A stretch of DNA of 64,000 nucleotides from Sphingomonadales bacterium (lineage in GTDB: Bacteria; Pseudomonadota; Alphaproteobacteria; SMXS01). Numbering within the stretch: position 1 is the first letter of the stretch; each line of letters begins with the position of its first letter. The stretch lies in NCBI GenBank assembly GCA_022844405.1, contig JALHLV010000004.1, forward strand, positions 1-64,000. Direction: 5' to 3'. The position numbers and the translations under genes are program-made. The notes beneath the pieces are model-generated. The model had not been told where the DNA came from and did not search any database. It saw only the letters and a list, made by a program, of their open reading frames with translations. Positions 42,617 to 52,550 of this stretch are shown here, piece by piece.

Positions 42617-43245
42617 CAGCCCTTGAGCTTGTTGTACAGGTTCACCAGCATGCCGGCCGTCGCCCCCCAGATGTGATGGCCACCATAGGGCATCACATAA
42701 TAGTGGCGCATGGCGCCGCGCCATTCACGGCTTTCGCGCTGATGGTTGGCCGGATCGAGGAAAAAGTCGAGCGGCACCTCGAACACCAGCGCCACCTCGT
42801 CCCGCTGCAGGGTCAGGGTGAAGCCCGGACGGACCAGCCCGACGATGGGCGTGATCGAAAAGCCGGTGCCGGTCTCGTAGGTGTCGAGCGCGCCGATGAC
42901 CTCGATGAAGGAACGGTCGAGGCCGATCTCCTCCCAGGTCTCGCGCAGCGCCGTGTCGACCGGGCCGGTGTCGGCGTCGTCGACGCGGCCGCCCGGGAAT
43001 GCGACCTGCCCGGCATGGCTGCTGAGGTGGTCGGTGCGCTGGGTAAGCAGCACGGTCGGCGCGCCCTCCCGGTCGATCACCGGCACCAGCACGGCAGCCT
43101 CGCGCAGCGTGCGATCCTGCGGCAGGCCGGCGCGGATGTGAGGCGTCAGGTCATAGTCGCTGGCCGGCGAGTAGCGCCGGGGTGTGGGCTCGCCATGGGC
43201 GCTGGGAGCCTCGAGAAGCCGGCCGTGGAACAGCGCGTGCAGCAT
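42616..43245 (-). CDS. Nudix hydrolase, CoA pyrophosphatase type
   Basis: The 209-residue protein has the Nudix box in FPGGRVDDADTGPVDTALRE, then TWEEIGLD, in the variant form of the CoA pyrophosphatases (NUDT7/YeaB-like). It may degrade oxidised or surplus CoA. It lies 2 bp after DUF1285 and is coupled to cca. The start is ATG at 43245. Confidence 0.88.
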   Translation of the reverse strand: MLHALFHGRLLEAPSAHGEPTPRRYSPASDYDLTPHIRAGLPQDRTLREAAVLVPVIDREGAPTVLLTQRTDHLSSHAGQVAFPGGRVDDADTGPVDTALRETWEEIGLDRSFIEVIGALDTYETGTGFSITPIVGLVRPGFTLTLQRDEVALVFEVPLDFFLDPANHQRESREWRGAMRHYYVMPYGGHHIWGATAGMLVNLYNKLKG

Positions 43246-43247
43246 GC

Positions 43248-43832
43248 TCAGCCAGCCGCGTCCAGGCTGCCGATGACGAAGAACCGGCCTCGGCTGGCAA
43301 CGCCGAGCACGGTCCTGCCGTCGATCACCCGCTCCTCGCCCGCGTCGACCAGCTGGTAGAACACCGGCCGGGCGATCAGCGCCCACAGGTTCTTGCGCAC
43401 CAGCACATAGGGCGACGGCTCGGCGGTCTCCGGGTCGATCTCGACGCGAATCGGATTGTCCGGGCCGGCAATCACCTGGTCGTCCACATTGGTGCGGAAC
43501 ACGACGCTCTGGTCAGGCCCGGTGTCGTAGATGTCGGCCTCGACGGCGACGAACGGCGCGTCGTCGACGGTGATGCCCAGCTTCTCGACCGGCGTGACCA
43601 GGAAATACCTGTCGTCGTCACGCCTTATGACGGTGGAGAACAGCTTGACCATGCGCTTGCGGCCGATCGGCGAGCCCATGTAGTACCAGGTGCCGTCGCG
43701 GGCGATGCGCATGTCGATGTCGCCGCAGAAGTCCGGGTTCCACCTGTCGACCGGCGGCAGCTTGCTGTCTTGCAGCCGGGCCATGATCTCCGCCAGGTTG
43801 GGTGTCGGCTGGCCGGTTCCCGGGTCGGTCAC
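43248..43832 (-). CDS. DUF1285 protein
   Basis: The 194-residue protein has the DUF1285 pattern: PPVDRWNPDFCGDIDMRIAR, GTWYYMGSPIGRKRMVKLFS, and DRYFLVTPVEKLGITVDDAP. The function is unknown, and the DUF1285-Nudix-cca order is conserved in alphaproteobacteria. Its ATG overlaps the stop of the GNAT gene (ATGA). Confidence 0.9.
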   Translation of the reverse strand: MTDPGTGQPTPNLAEIMARLQDSKLPPVDRWNPDFCGDIDMRIARDGTWYYMGSPIGRKRMVKLFSTVIRRDDDRYFLVTPVEKLGITVDDAPFVAVEADIYDTGPDQSVVFRTNVDDQVIAGPDNPIRVEIDPETAEPSPYVLVRKNLWALIARPVFYQLVDAGEERVIDGRTVLGVASRGRFFVIGSLDAAG

Positions 43833-44389
43833 GGCGCAGCTTCCCGGTGGCCGGCCGCGACGGTGACCTCGGCGCCGCTGCCGTCCGGCTTCTCGATCAG
43901 GCCCTCCAGACCATTGGCCGCGCCCTCGACAAGCTCGCGGATCAGCAGCCGGTTGGGATCGACAGGGCCGGGCAGCCGCAACCCTTCGGCGCCCTCCCGG
44001 TGGAATCCGACGCGGCTGTAATAGGGCAGGTCGCCGACCAGGATGACGATGGCGTGGCCGAGTTGCTTGGCGCGCTGGAGGCCGACGCGCATCAGCCCCA
44101 TGCCGATGCCGCGGCCCGCATAGGCCGGCTCGACGGCGAGCGGCCCGAGCAGCAGCGCGGCGACAGGCGGACCGCAGGACTGGAGCGGCCGCACCAGGAT
44201 GGGCCAGAACTGCAGGCTGCCGCGCAGCGCCTTGTTGTCGAAGGCGACGAAGCCCAGTTCCTTCACGGGCGCCACGCCTTCACGCAGACGGTAGACGGTC
44301 TTCTTCTGCCGGTCGGGGCCGAAGGATCTGTCGAGCAGAGCCTCGACGGCGGCCGGGTCGGCCTCGCGGTAGGGTCGGATACTGATCAT
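43829..44389 (-). CDS. GNAT N-acetyltransferase
   Basis: The 186-residue protein has the acetyl-CoA-binding motif of GNAT enzymes in PAYAGRGIGMGLMRVGLQRA, followed by VGDLPYYSRVGFHREG. The substrate is unknown. I chose ATG at 44389 (MISIRPYREADPAAV). It leads a minus-strand operon with DUF1285, Nudix and cca. Confidence 0.88.
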   Translation of the reverse strand: MISIRPYREADPAAVEALLDRSFGPDRQKKTVYRLREGVAPVKELGFVAFDNKALRGSLQFWPILVRPLQSCGPPVAALLLGPLAVEPAYAGRGIGMGLMRVGLQRAKQLGHAIVILVGDLPYYSRVGFHREGAEGLRLPGPVDPNRLLIRELVEGAANGLEGLIEKPDGSGAEVTVAAGHREAAP

Positions 44390-44454
44390 GAGCCGCCAAT
44401 ATACAGGAAATCGGCCCAAGCCAAAGGAAACGACAAGGGGGATATCACAAAAGC

Positions 44455-44486
44455 GAAGCGGCCCGCCCTTTCGGGCGAGCCGCTTC
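44455..44486 (-). terminator. Terminator after porin gene
   Basis: GAAGCGGC (44455-44462) and CGCCC (44464-44468) pair with GGGCG (44473-44477) and GCCGCTTC (44479-44486) around a TTTC loop. On the minus strand it is followed by GCTTTTGTG. Confidence 0.65.
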
Positions 44487-44513
44487 CAACCTTGGGGAGG
44501 TTGTCGAGAGTAC

Positions 44514-45929
44514 TTACCAATCGACCTGGAAACGGGCCGTGAAGCTATCGATGCTGTTCTTGCCGTTCGGGAACGTATCGCCAAGGTTGTCGAACGCCTT
44601 GTCGACATCCGAGTGGGCATAGTTGAGCTTGATGACCGTGTGGCGGTTCAGGAACCAGTTCACGCCGACGACATAGGTGAGCTGTTCGCCGCCGCAGATG
44701 CCGGAGGCCGCCATGATGCACGGGCCGCCGCCGAAGGTATCGTTCAGGTCCACGAAGTCGATGCGGCCGACCAGCGCGATGGCGCCCCAGCCGCCTTCGA
44801 ACACCGGCTTGTTGACCTTCTTCGGGCGGTCGAAGGTGCCTTCGTCATAGCCGCGCTGCTCACCGGTGATGAACCAGCCGACGCCGAAATAGCCACCCTG
44901 GAAGGTCGCGCTGTCGCCCGGCTGGCCGACGATGTCCTTCACCTTCAGCCAACCCCACTCGGCGTTGGCCCAGAACGGACCCATGATGCCCGCCAGTTCG
45001 ACGCCGAAGAACAGGTCGCTGCCGGCGTTGAGATTGTTGGTGTCGACATAGCGGATACCCGAGATGTGGGCGTGCGGCCGCTGGCGGTACCGGACGGTTC
45101 GGTCGGCGAAGTCGTCATTGTAGTTGCGGTAGAGCACCGAGGCGCCGATGTGCAGGATGCCGTCATTGCCGATCTTGGGGAACGCCACGGCGCGCGCGCT
45201 CAGCGCATAGCCCTCGTCGTTGAAGTCGACGTCCGGTTCGTCCAGCTCGGAACCGAAGCCGCCGACGTCGACGCGGAACCAGTCGCCCACATAGCCTGCC
45301 TGGATGCCGATGCGGCGGTTGAAGTTGAAGGCGTCGGTGAAGCCGCCGCGCTCGACGAGGTCGATATGACGCGAGCTGGTCAGCTCTTCCATGGAGTTGG
45401 TGGTCTTGGCGTGACCGACGAGAACATAGAAGGGATCCCAGCCGGCGTATTCCAGGTAGGCGTCGGTGATGTCGACCGTGTTCTCGGCGAAATCGATCTC
45501 CATCTTGTACTTGAAGTCCTTCCACGCCTTGCCTTCGATGCCGAGGCGCAGGGCGCGGAATTCGGTGCCGTTGCGCTTCTGCTTGTCGGCACCGTCGGAG
45601 ACATGACCGAAGTCGACCAGCAGGCGACCGCGCACATGCATCTCGAACTTGCCGTCAGCGCTCTGGATGGTCGGGCTCGGACCCCACTTGAACTTGACGT
45701 CGCCGGTCGCGGTCTTTTGCGCCGCAGCAGCCCGCGTCTCGGCCGAGTCGGCCTTGATGGCGGCGGTCTGGACCTGCTCGGTCAATTCCTCGACCTTGGC
45801 GCTCAGGTCCTGGATCATCCGCAACATCTGTTCATTGGACTGGGCCTGCGCCCCGCCGGCGAAGGCGGTCGTTCCCGCGGCGACGAGGCCGGCTGTTATG
45901 AGCGCCCTGGCGCGTTTTCCGGTTGGCAT
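44514..45929 (-). CDS. Phosphate-selective porin O/P-type outer membrane protein
   Basis: The 471-residue protein has a signal peptide (ALITAGLVAAGTTAFAGGAQ, cleaved after AQA), a short coiled coil (EQMLRMIQDLSAKVEELTEQ) and then a beta-barrel rich in alternating aromatic segments. It ends in F-T-A-R-F-Q-V-D-W, with a terminal aromatic as in outer-membrane proteins. OprO/OprP porins take up anions such as phosphate or polyphosphate; the substrate here is unproven. The ATG at 45929 follows AAGGGAG. Confidence 0.85.
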   Translation of the reverse strand: MPTGKRARALITAGLVAAGTTAFAGGAQAQSNEQMLRMIQDLSAKVEELTEQVQTAAIKADSAETRAAAAQKTATGDVKFKWGPSPTIQSADGKFEMHVRGRLLVDFGHVSDGADKQKRNGTEFRALRLGIEGKAWKDFKYKMEIDFAENTVDITDAYLEYAGWDPFYVLVGHAKTTNSMEELTSSRHIDLVERGGFTDAFNFNRRIGIQAGYVGDWFRVDVGGFGSELDEPDVDFNDEGYALSARAVAFPKIGNDGILHIGASVLYRNYNDDFADRTVRYRQRPHAHISGIRYVDTNNLNAGSDLFFGVELAGIMGPFWANAEWGWLKVKDIVGQPGDSATFQGGYFGVGWFITGEQRGYDEGTFDRPKKVNKPVFEGGWGAIALVGRIDFVDLNDTFGGGPCIMAASGICGGEQLTYVVGVNWFLNRHTVIKLNYAHSDVDKAFDNLGDTFPNGKNSIDSFTARFQVDW

Positions 45930-46078
45930 CGCTAACCTGCTCCCTTGAAATTTGGTTGGGAACACGATGGCCGGCGAGGACTCCCCCACGCGTAGGCCGC
46001 CGCATTCGGTGACGTTCCCTCATAAGGGATAAGCGATGACGTTTAAGTGACTGTTGCTTTACGGTTTCATGACAGCCG

Positions 46079-46110
46079 CGAAGGCTGTTGCTGCAGCGCA
46101 ACAGCCTTCG
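46079..46110. other. Perfect 13-bp stem-loop between cimA and porin
   Basis: CGAAGGCTGTTGC (46079-46091) pairs with GCAACAGCCTTCG (46098-46110) around a 6-nt loop. It lies downstream of cimA (minus) and upstream of the porin start. There is no T-run on either strand, so it may be a terminator without a T-tail, a processing site or a protein-binding site. Confidence 0.5.
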
Positions 46111-46168
46111 AGCGGAGAAGGATTATCTCCCCGCGCGAGCCCCGAAATGCCGAGGAACGGTTTGCCGG

Positions 46169-47779
46169 TTACTTGCCGGCGGGCGGCGCGCCGTCGCGCA
46201 GCAGCTTGTAGACCAGGCTGTCGTTGAGCGCCTGGTAAGACGCATCGACGATGTTGGGCGAGATGCCGACGGTGAACCACCGGTTGCCCTTGGAATCGCC
46301 GCTTTCAATCAGCACCCGGGTCGTGGCCTCGGTACCGCGCGTGTTGAGGATCCGCACCTTGTAGTCGATCAGCTGCAAATCCTCGATGAACGACGAATAG
46401 CGGCCCAGGTCCTTGCGCAGCGCCTGGTCGAGCGCGTTGACCGGGCCATTGCCCTCGCCCGCCGAGATCAGGTTCTCGCCGTCGACCGTGAGCTTCACCG
46501 TCGCCTCGGCGACGGTAACCATCTCGCCCGCCGCGTTATGGCGGCGCTCGACCAGCACGCGGTAGCTCTGGGTGTCGAAGAACCTCGGCATCTGGCCCAG
46601 CGCGCGGCGGGCGAGCAGCTCGAAGCTGGCCTCGGCGCCGTCATAAGACAGACCCTGGGATTCGGCTTCCTTCACCTCGTCGAGCAGCCGGCTGATGCCG
46701 GGATGATTGTTCGGCACCGTCAGCCCCAGCTCGTCGAGCCGCTGGATGATGTTGGAGCGTCCGGCCTGGTTCGACACCAGGATCTTGCGCGCGTTGCCGA
46801 CGGATTCGGGCGCCACGTGTTCGTAGGTGTGCGGGTCCTTGGCGACCGCCGAGGCGTGCAGCCCGCCCTTGTGGGCGAAGGCGTTGTCGCCGACATAGGC
46901 CTGGTGCCGGTTGGGCGCCCGGTTGAGGATTTCGTCCAGTACGTGCGAGATATGCTTCAGCTTGCGCAGGTTCCTTGGCGGGATGCCGGTCTCGAACCGC
47001 TCGGCGAATTCGGGCTTCAGCATCAGCGTCGGGATCAGCGAGATCAAATTGGCGTTGCCGCAGCGCTCGCCCAGCCCGTTGATGGTGCCCTGGAGCTGGC
47101 GCACGCCGCCCAGGATCGCGGCGAGCGAGTTGGCGACCGCGTTTTCGGTGTCGTTGTGGGCGTGGATGCCCAGCCGGTCGCCAGGGATTTCCTTCACCAC
47201 CTCGGCGACGATGCGCGACACCTCGTGCGGCAGGGTGCCGCCATTGGTGTCGCACAGCACCACCCAGCGCGCGCCAGCCTCGGCCGCCGCGTGCAGGCAT
47301 TCCATGGCGTATTTCGGGTTGGCCTTGAAGCCGTCGAAGAAGTGCTCGGCGTCGAGCATGGGCTCGCGGCCGCGCTTTCTGATTTCGGCGATGGACGAGC
47401 CGATGATCGCCACGTTCTCCTCACGCGGGATGCCCAGCGCCACGTCGACCTGGTAGTCCCAGCTCTTGCCGACGATGCAGATCGCCGGCGCATCCGTGTT
47501 CAGCAGCGCCGAAAGCCCCGGATCGTTGGCGGCGCTCTGGCCGGGCCGCTGGGTCATACCGAACGCGGTGAAGGTGGCGGTTTTCAGCTTGGGCGGCGAT
47601 GCGAAGAATTCCGTGTCGGTCGGGTTCGCGCCCGGCCAGCCGCCCTCGATGTAGTCAAGCCCCAGCGCGTCAAGCTCGGCGGCGATGCGCTGCTTGTCGT
47701 GCACGGAAAAGTCGACGCCCTGGGTCTGGGCGCCGTCACGCAGCGTGGTGTCGAACAGATAAAGCCTCTCGCGGGCCAT
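46169..47779 (-). CDS. cimA: (R)-citramalate synthase
   Basis: The 536-residue enzyme condenses pyruvate with acetyl-CoA to (R)-citramalate, a threonine-independent route to isoleucine. It shows DTTLRDGAQTQGVDFSVHDK, the metal-site IHAHNDTENAVANSLA and the C-terminal LeuA dimer domain (VTVAEATVKLTVDGENLISA). The family is recognisable by this extended length compared with homocitrate synthase. A homocitrate or isopropylmalate role is less likely. Confidence 0.92.
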   Translation of the reverse strand: MARERLYLFDTTLRDGAQTQGVDFSVHDKQRIAAELDALGLDYIEGGWPGANPTDTEFFASPPKLKTATFTAFGMTQRPGQSAANDPGLSALLNTDAPAICIVGKSWDYQVDVALGIPREENVAIIGSSIAEIRKRGREPMLDAEHFFDGFKANPKYAMECLHAAAEAGARWVVLCDTNGGTLPHEVSRIVAEVVKEIPGDRLGIHAHNDTENAVANSLAAILGGVRQLQGTINGLGERCGNANLISLIPTLMLKPEFAERFETGIPPRNLRKLKHISHVLDEILNRAPNRHQAYVGDNAFAHKGGLHASAVAKDPHTYEHVAPESVGNARKILVSNQAGRSNIIQRLDELGLTVPNNHPGISRLLDEVKEAESQGLSYDGAEASFELLARRALGQMPRFFDTQSYRVLVERRHNAAGEMVTVAEATVKLTVDGENLISAGEGNGPVNALDQALRKDLGRYSSFIEDLQLIDYKVRILNTRGTEATTRVLIESGDSKGNRWFTVGISPNIVDASYQALNDSLVYKLLRDGAPPAGK

Positions 47780-47881
47780 GATGTCAGTCTTTCTTGTCCC
47801 CGTGTGCCGTTAGGCACGGGCGGCAGCTTACACTACCGCCTCAACTCCGTTCACCCCGAAGGGTTGTTGGACCAGAAACTG

Positions 47882-49267
47882 CTACCCTCGCCGCCAGGTG
47901 GTCCCCTGCGGGCCATCCTCAAGGATAATGCCCTGCGCGGCAAGGGTGCCCCTAATTCGGTCGGCCTCGCCGAAGTCCTTGTTGTGGCGCGCGGCGATGC
48001 GATCGGCGATGAGCTGCTCGATCTCGGCCTCGGTCTGACCGTCGGCGTTGCCGTCGCGGCGCTTCAGCCAGTCGTCCGGATCGCTGCCGAACAGGCCGAG
48101 CGCCTGACCGCCGGCCAGCAGCAGCGCCTTGTACTTGCCGCGCGTCGGGTCGTTCTTGGCCTTGTTGGCCTTGGTGGCCAGCTCGTGCAGCGCGGCGAGC
48201 GCCAGCGGCGTGTTGAGGTCGTCGAGCAACGGCGCCAGCACGCTTTCGGGAATATCGGCCTCATCGGTCTCGATGTCCTCGAACGCCTTGAGGGTGCGAT
48301 ACAGCCGGTCGAGGCTCTCGCGCGCCTGCTGCATCCCAGCCCTGGTCCAGTCGATGGGCTGGCGGTAGTGGGTCGCCAGCATGGTGTAGCGCAGCACCTC
48401 GCCCGGCCAGTCGGCCAGCAGGTCGCGCACGGTGAAGAAATTGCCCAGCGACTTGGACATCTTCTCGCCTTCCACCATCAGGAAGCCGTTGTGCATCCAG
48501 TAACGCGCATGGGGCTCGCCGGCATGGGCGCAGGCGCTTTGCGCCACCTCGTTCTCGTGGTGCGGGAAGATCAGGTCGATGCCGCCGCCATGGATGTCGA
48601 ACACCTCGCCGAGGTGGACCTCGCTCATGGCCGAGCATTCCAGGTGCCAGCCCGGACGGCCGCGGCCCCAGGGAGAATCCCAGCCCGGCAGGTCCGGCGT
48701 CGAGGGTTTCCACAGCACGAAATCGGCCGGGTCCTTCTTGTAGGGCGCCACCTCGATCCGCGCGCCGGCGATCATCTCGTCCATGGAGCGGCCGGAAAGC
48801 TGACCATAGCTGGGGTCGCTCGACACCGAAAACAGCACGTGGCCTTCCGCCTCGTAGGCGTGGCCGCGCTCGATCAGCGTCTGCGTCATGGCGATCATTG
48901 GGGCGATGTGCTCGGTCGCCCGCGGCTCGACGGTCGGCCGCAGCGCGCCCAACGCGTCCATGTCCTCGTGATAGGCGGCGACGGTCCGCTCGGTGATCGT
49001 GCGGATGTCCTCGCCGGATTCCGTGGCGCGCGCATTGATCTTGTCGTCCACGTCGGTGATGTTGCGGACATAGGTGACCGCGTCCGCGCCATACAGGTCG
49101 CGCAGCACCCGGAACAGCACGTCGAACACCACGACGGGCCGCGCATTGCCGATATGGGCCAAGTCATAGACCGTCGGGCCGCAGACATAGAGCCGCACAT
49201 TGCTCTCGTCGATCGGCTCGAAGCGCTGCTTTTCCCGCGTCAGGGAATTGTAGATCGTCAGGTCCAT
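47882..49267 (-). CDS. cysS: Cysteinyl-tRNA synthetase
   Basis: The 461-residue class I synthetase has the HIGH region [20 protein letters not shown] with its zinc cysteine, further zinc ligands in HLECSAM, and the KMSKS loop in [18 protein letters not shown]. It charges tRNA-Cys. It is followed by cimA after about 100 bp. Confidence 0.97.
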   Translation of the reverse strand: MDLTIYNSLTREKQRFEPIDESNVRLYVCGPTVYDLAHIGNARPVVVFDVLFRVLRDLYGADAVTYVRNITDVDDKINARATESGEDIRTITERTVAAYHEDMDALGALRPTVEPRATEHIAPMIAMTQTLIERGHAYEAEGHVLFSVSSDPSYGQLSGRSMDEMIAGARIEVAPYKKDPADFVLWKPSTPDLPGWDSPWGRGRPGWHLECSAMSEVHLGEVFDIHGGGIDLIFPHHENEVAQSACAHAGEPHARYWMHNGFLMVEGEKMSKSLGNFFTVRDLLADWPGEVLRYTMLATHYRQPIDWTRAGMQQARESLDRLYRTLKAFEDIETDEADIPESVLAPLLDDLNTPLALAALHELATKANKAKNDPTRGKYKALLLAGGQALGLFGSDPDDWLKRRDGNADGQTEAEIEQLIADRIAARHNKDFGEADRIRGTLAAQGIILEDGPQGTTWRRG

Positions 49268-49352
49268 GGTTTCCGCCAGTGTCGGGACGTGCGGCTATAA
49301 CGCAAGGGGCGGGTGGCGGCAAGTAATGGGTGTGCATCACTACTTCTTCAAT

Positions 49353-49456
49353 CGTCATCCCGGCGAAGGCCGGGACCCAGACTCGACGAGTGGGTCGCGC
49401 GCTTCGCGCTGGTTTATTCGTATTGGTACTGGGTACCGCCCTTCGGCGGTATGACG
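49353..49456. repeat. REPIN-like inverted repeat doublet between cysS and gltX
   Basis: Two 28-bp copies lie in inverted orientation at 49353-49380 and 49429-49456. Both have the outer frame CGTCAT...ACCCAG or its complement. The inner stem differs by compensated changes: CCCGGC/GCCGGG in the left copy, ACCGCC/GGCGGT in the right. The pairing is preserved, which indicates selection on the hairpin. Confidence 0.8.
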
Positions 49457-49462
49457 ACCGAG

Positions 49463-50782
49463 TTAGATGGCCGTCAACCGCTCCCGCACCCGCTTCGGGC
49501 CGATCAGGGGCAGCAGCAGCTTCATTTCCGGGCCCTGCTCGCGGCCCGTCAGGGCCAGGCGCAGCGGATGGAACAGCTCGCGGCCCTTGCGACCAGTCGC
49601 CTGCTTGACGGCGCCGGTCCATTCGCCCCAGGACTCGTCGCTCCAGGGCAGCGGCGGCAGCAACTCGGCGGCCTGCCGCAGGAACGCCGCATCCTCGATC
49701 ACCGGCTGCATCGGACCTTCGACGATCTTCAACCAGTCGAGCGCGTCGGCGACCCTGGTGAGGTTGGCCCGAACCGCGTCCCACAATTCCTCGCTGACGG
49801 CTGGGATGCGCCCGGCCACGTTGGCATAGTGAAGCTGGTGGACGATGCGGGCGTTCAGCACCTCCAGCTCGTGCGGATCGAACCGCGCTGCCGATCGGCC
49901 GAACTTCCCGACGTCGAAGCTGTAAACCAGCGGCGCCAGGTCGGTGAACGGCTCGACGGGATCGGACGTGCCGATCCGCCCCAGCAGGCTGTTGATCGCC
50001 ATGGGCTCCAATCCCCGCTCGCGCAGGTAGCGGATGGCGAGCGAACCGGCGCGCTTCGACAGTCCCTCGCCGCCCGCGCCGGTCAACAGCGCGAAATGGG
50101 CGAACCGCGGCGGCGCGCCACCCAGCGCCTCGAACAGTTCGATCTGCACGGCGGTGTTGGTCACGTGGTCCTCGCCCCGGAAAACGTGGGTGACGTGATG
50201 GTCCAGGTCGTCGACGCAGGACGGCAGGGTATAGAGCAGACTGCCGTCCTCGCGTACCAGCACCGGGTCGGACAGGGTCGCGGTGTCGAACGTCACCTCG
50301 CCGCGCACGCCGTCCTGCCATGTCACCGGCCGCTGGTTGAGGCGGAAGCGCCAGTGCGGCTTGCGGCCTTCCGCCGCGTAGGCGTCCTTCTGCTCCTGGG
50401 TGAGCGCCAGCGCGCCGCGCTCGTAGACAGGCGGCTTGCCGCGCGACAGCAGCACCTTGCGGCGCAGTTCCAGCTCCTGCGGCGTGTCCCAGCAGGGATA
50501 GAGCCGGCCCGACGCCTTCAAATGGGCGACGGCGGCGTCATAGGCTTCCTGCCGGCGCGACTGGTGCGACGACGTGTTCCATTTCAGCCCCAGCCAGCGG
50601 AGGTCGTCTTCGATGGCGTCGGCGAATGCTTCCGTCGACCGCTCCGGGTCGGTGTCGTCGAAGCGCAGCATGAAGATACCGCCCTGCTGGCGCGCATAGA
50701 GGAAGTTGACCAGCGCCGTCCGCACATTGCCCACATGCAGGTAGCCGGTCGGACTGGGCGCGAAGCGCAGCCGCACGCTCAT
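49463..50782 (-). CDS. gltX: Glutamyl-tRNA synthetase
   Basis: The 439-residue class I synthetase has the HIGH region FAPSPTGYLHVGNVRTALVN and a KMSKS-type loop GEGLSKRAGSLAIRYLRERG. It charges tRNA-Glu, or tRNA-Gln when a GatCAB pathway is present. Alphaproteobacteria often carry two GltX copies, and this shorter one may be either; the sequence alone does not decide. Its start overlaps the nadE stop (ATGA). Confidence 0.93.
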   Translation of the reverse strand: MSVRLRFAPSPTGYLHVGNVRTALVNFLYARQQGGIFMLRFDDTDPERSTEAFADAIEDDLRWLGLKWNTSSHQSRRQEAYDAAVAHLKASGRLYPCWDTPQELELRRKVLLSRGKPPVYERGALALTQEQKDAYAAEGRKPHWRFRLNQRPVTWQDGVRGEVTFDTATLSDPVLVREDGSLLYTLPSCVDDLDHHVTHVFRGEDHVTNTAVQIELFEALGGAPPRFAHFALLTGAGGEGLSKRAGSLAIRYLRERGLEPMAINSLLGRIGTSDPVEPFTDLAPLVYSFDVGKFGRSAARFDPHELEVLNARIVHQLHYANVAGRIPAVSEELWDAVRANLTRVADALDWLKIVEGPMQPVIEDAAFLRQAAELLPPLPWSDESWGEWTGAVKQATGRKGRELFHPLRLALTGREQGPEMKLLLPLIGPKRVRERLTAI

Positions 50783-52473
50783 GCGTTGAATTCCCGCTTG
50801 CGGGTGGCCGAGCGCGCGTTGCGGAACCCGTTGGTGATCGGATAGCGCCGGTCGCGGCCGAAATTGCGGCGGGTGATCTTGACGCCGGGCGGCGCCTGAC
50901 GGCGCTTGTATTCGGCGATGTAGAGCAGGTGTTCGATGCGCTGGACCACCGCCGGATCATGGCCGCGGGCGACGATGTCGTCGAACGTCATCTCGTTCTC
51001 GATCAGGCACTCCAGGATGTCGTCGAGCACGTCATAGGGCGGGAGATTGTCCTGGTCGGTCTGGTTCTCGCGCAGCTCGGCCGACGGCGGGCGGGTGATG
51101 ATGTTCTCGGGGATCACCACCTGGCCCGGCCCCAGCGCGCCGTCCGGCACGTGGGCATTGCGCCAGCGCGACAGCTCGAACACGGTGGTCTTGTAGACGT
51201 CCTTGAGCACCGAATAGCCGCCGCACATGTCGCCGTAGAGCGTGGCGTAGCCCACCGACATCTCGGACTTGTTGCCGGTGGTCAGCACCATGTGGCCGAA
51301 CTTGTTGGACAGCGCCATCAGGGTGATGCCGCGGGCGCGGGCCTGCAGGTTCTCCTCGGTCGTATCGGGCTCGCGGCCCGCGAAGGCGGGCGCCAGCATG
51401 GACAGGAAGCCGCTGACGGCTGGTTCAATGGGGATCACCTCATGCCTGGCGCCGAGCGCCCGCGAGCACAGCTCGGCGTCGCGCACGCTGTCCGAGCTGG
51501 TATAGCGGTAGGGCATCATCACGCAGCGCACCCGCTCGGCGCCCAGCGCATCGACCGCCACCGCCGCCGACAGGGCGCTGTCGATACCGCCCGACATGCC
51601 GAGCACCACGCCGGGGAAATGGTTCTTGTTCACGTAGTCGCGCAGTCCCAGCATCATGGCGTTGTAGATTTCCTCGAGGCCTTCCGGATAGCGGACCTTC
51701 TCGCCGTCCTCGCAGCGCCAGGTGACGCCGTCGCGCCGCCAGCGCGTGATCGCCACGGCCTCACGCCAGGCGGCCATGCGCACCGGCACCTTGTGGTCGG
51801 TGTTCATCACGAACGAAATGCCGTCGAAGACGATCTCGTCCTGGCCGCCGATCTGGTTGACGTAGATCAGCGGCAGGCCGCTTTCGCTGACCCGCTGGGC
51901 GGCGAGCTGGGTGCGGGTGTCGACCTTGCCCAGTTCGTAGGGCGAGCCGTTCGGCACCACCAGGATTTCCGCGCCTGTTTCCTGCAGGCATTCGGTCACG
52001 TCCGGGTACCACATGTCCTCGCAAACCATGGCGCCGAGACGGATGCCGCGGAAGTTCATCGGGCCGGGCAGCGGGCCGGGCTGGAAGATGCGGATCTCGT
52101 CGAACACGCCGTAATTGGGCAGGTGGTGCTTGTAGCGCCTGGCGGCGATCTTGCCGCCGTCGAGCAGGATGACGGCATTGAACGGCTTGCCGTCGCCCTC
52201 GCGCCAGCTCGCGCCGATCAGCATGGCCGGGCCGCCGTCGGCGGTGTCGCCCGCCAGCTCCTCGACCGCCGCCTCGACCGCCTCCTGGAAGGCCGGCTTC
52301 AGCATCAGGTCCTCGGGCGGATAGCCGTTCAGCACCAGCTCGGCATAGACCACGAGGTCCGCGCCCGACGCAGCCGCTTCAGCCCGCGCCGCGCGGATCT
52401 TCGCCACGTTGCCGCTCACGTCTCCCAGGGTGGGATTGAGCTGCGCCAGCGCGATGGTGAGACTGTCGGTCAT
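50779..52473 (-). CDS. nadE: Glutamine-dependent NAD synthetase
   Basis: The 564-residue protein joins an N-terminal nitrilase-type glutaminase (catalytic E45 in VVYAELVLNGYP, K in RYKHHLPNYGVFDE, C in LGAMVCEDMWYPDV) with a C-terminal NAD synthetase (GMSGGIDSALSAAVAVDALG). It amidates deamido-NAD. The ammonia channel architecture is that of the glutamine-dependent class. It is coupled to gltX. Confidence 0.95.
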   Translation of the reverse strand: MTDSLTIALAQLNPTLGDVSGNVAKIRAARAEAAASGADLVVYAELVLNGYPPEDLMLKPAFQEAVEAAVEELAGDTADGGPAMLIGASWREGDGKPFNAVILLDGGKIAARRYKHHLPNYGVFDEIRIFQPGPLPGPMNFRGIRLGAMVCEDMWYPDVTECLQETGAEILVVPNGSPYELGKVDTRTQLAAQRVSESGLPLIYVNQIGGQDEIVFDGISFVMNTDHKVPVRMAAWREAVAITRWRRDGVTWRCEDGEKVRYPEGLEEIYNAMMLGLRDYVNKNHFPGVVLGMSGGIDSALSAAVAVDALGAERVRCVMMPYRYTSSDSVRDAELCSRALGARHEVIPIEPAVSGFLSMLAPAFAGREPDTTEENLQARARGITLMALSNKFGHMVLTTGNKSEMSVGYATLYGDMCGGYSVLKDVYKTTVFELSRWRNAHVPDGALGPGQVVIPENIITRPPSAELRENQTDQDNLPPYDVLDDILECLIENEMTFDDIVARGHDPAVVQRIEHLLYIAEYKRRQAPPGVKITRRNFGRDRRYPITNGFRNARSATRKREFNA

Positions 52474-52550
52474 GGGAGCCTGCGAATGATCTGTGGGAAG
52501 TATCCGTCAGGAAACGCGGTTGTCCAGCATCGGTGCCTTACGCCATCGAA

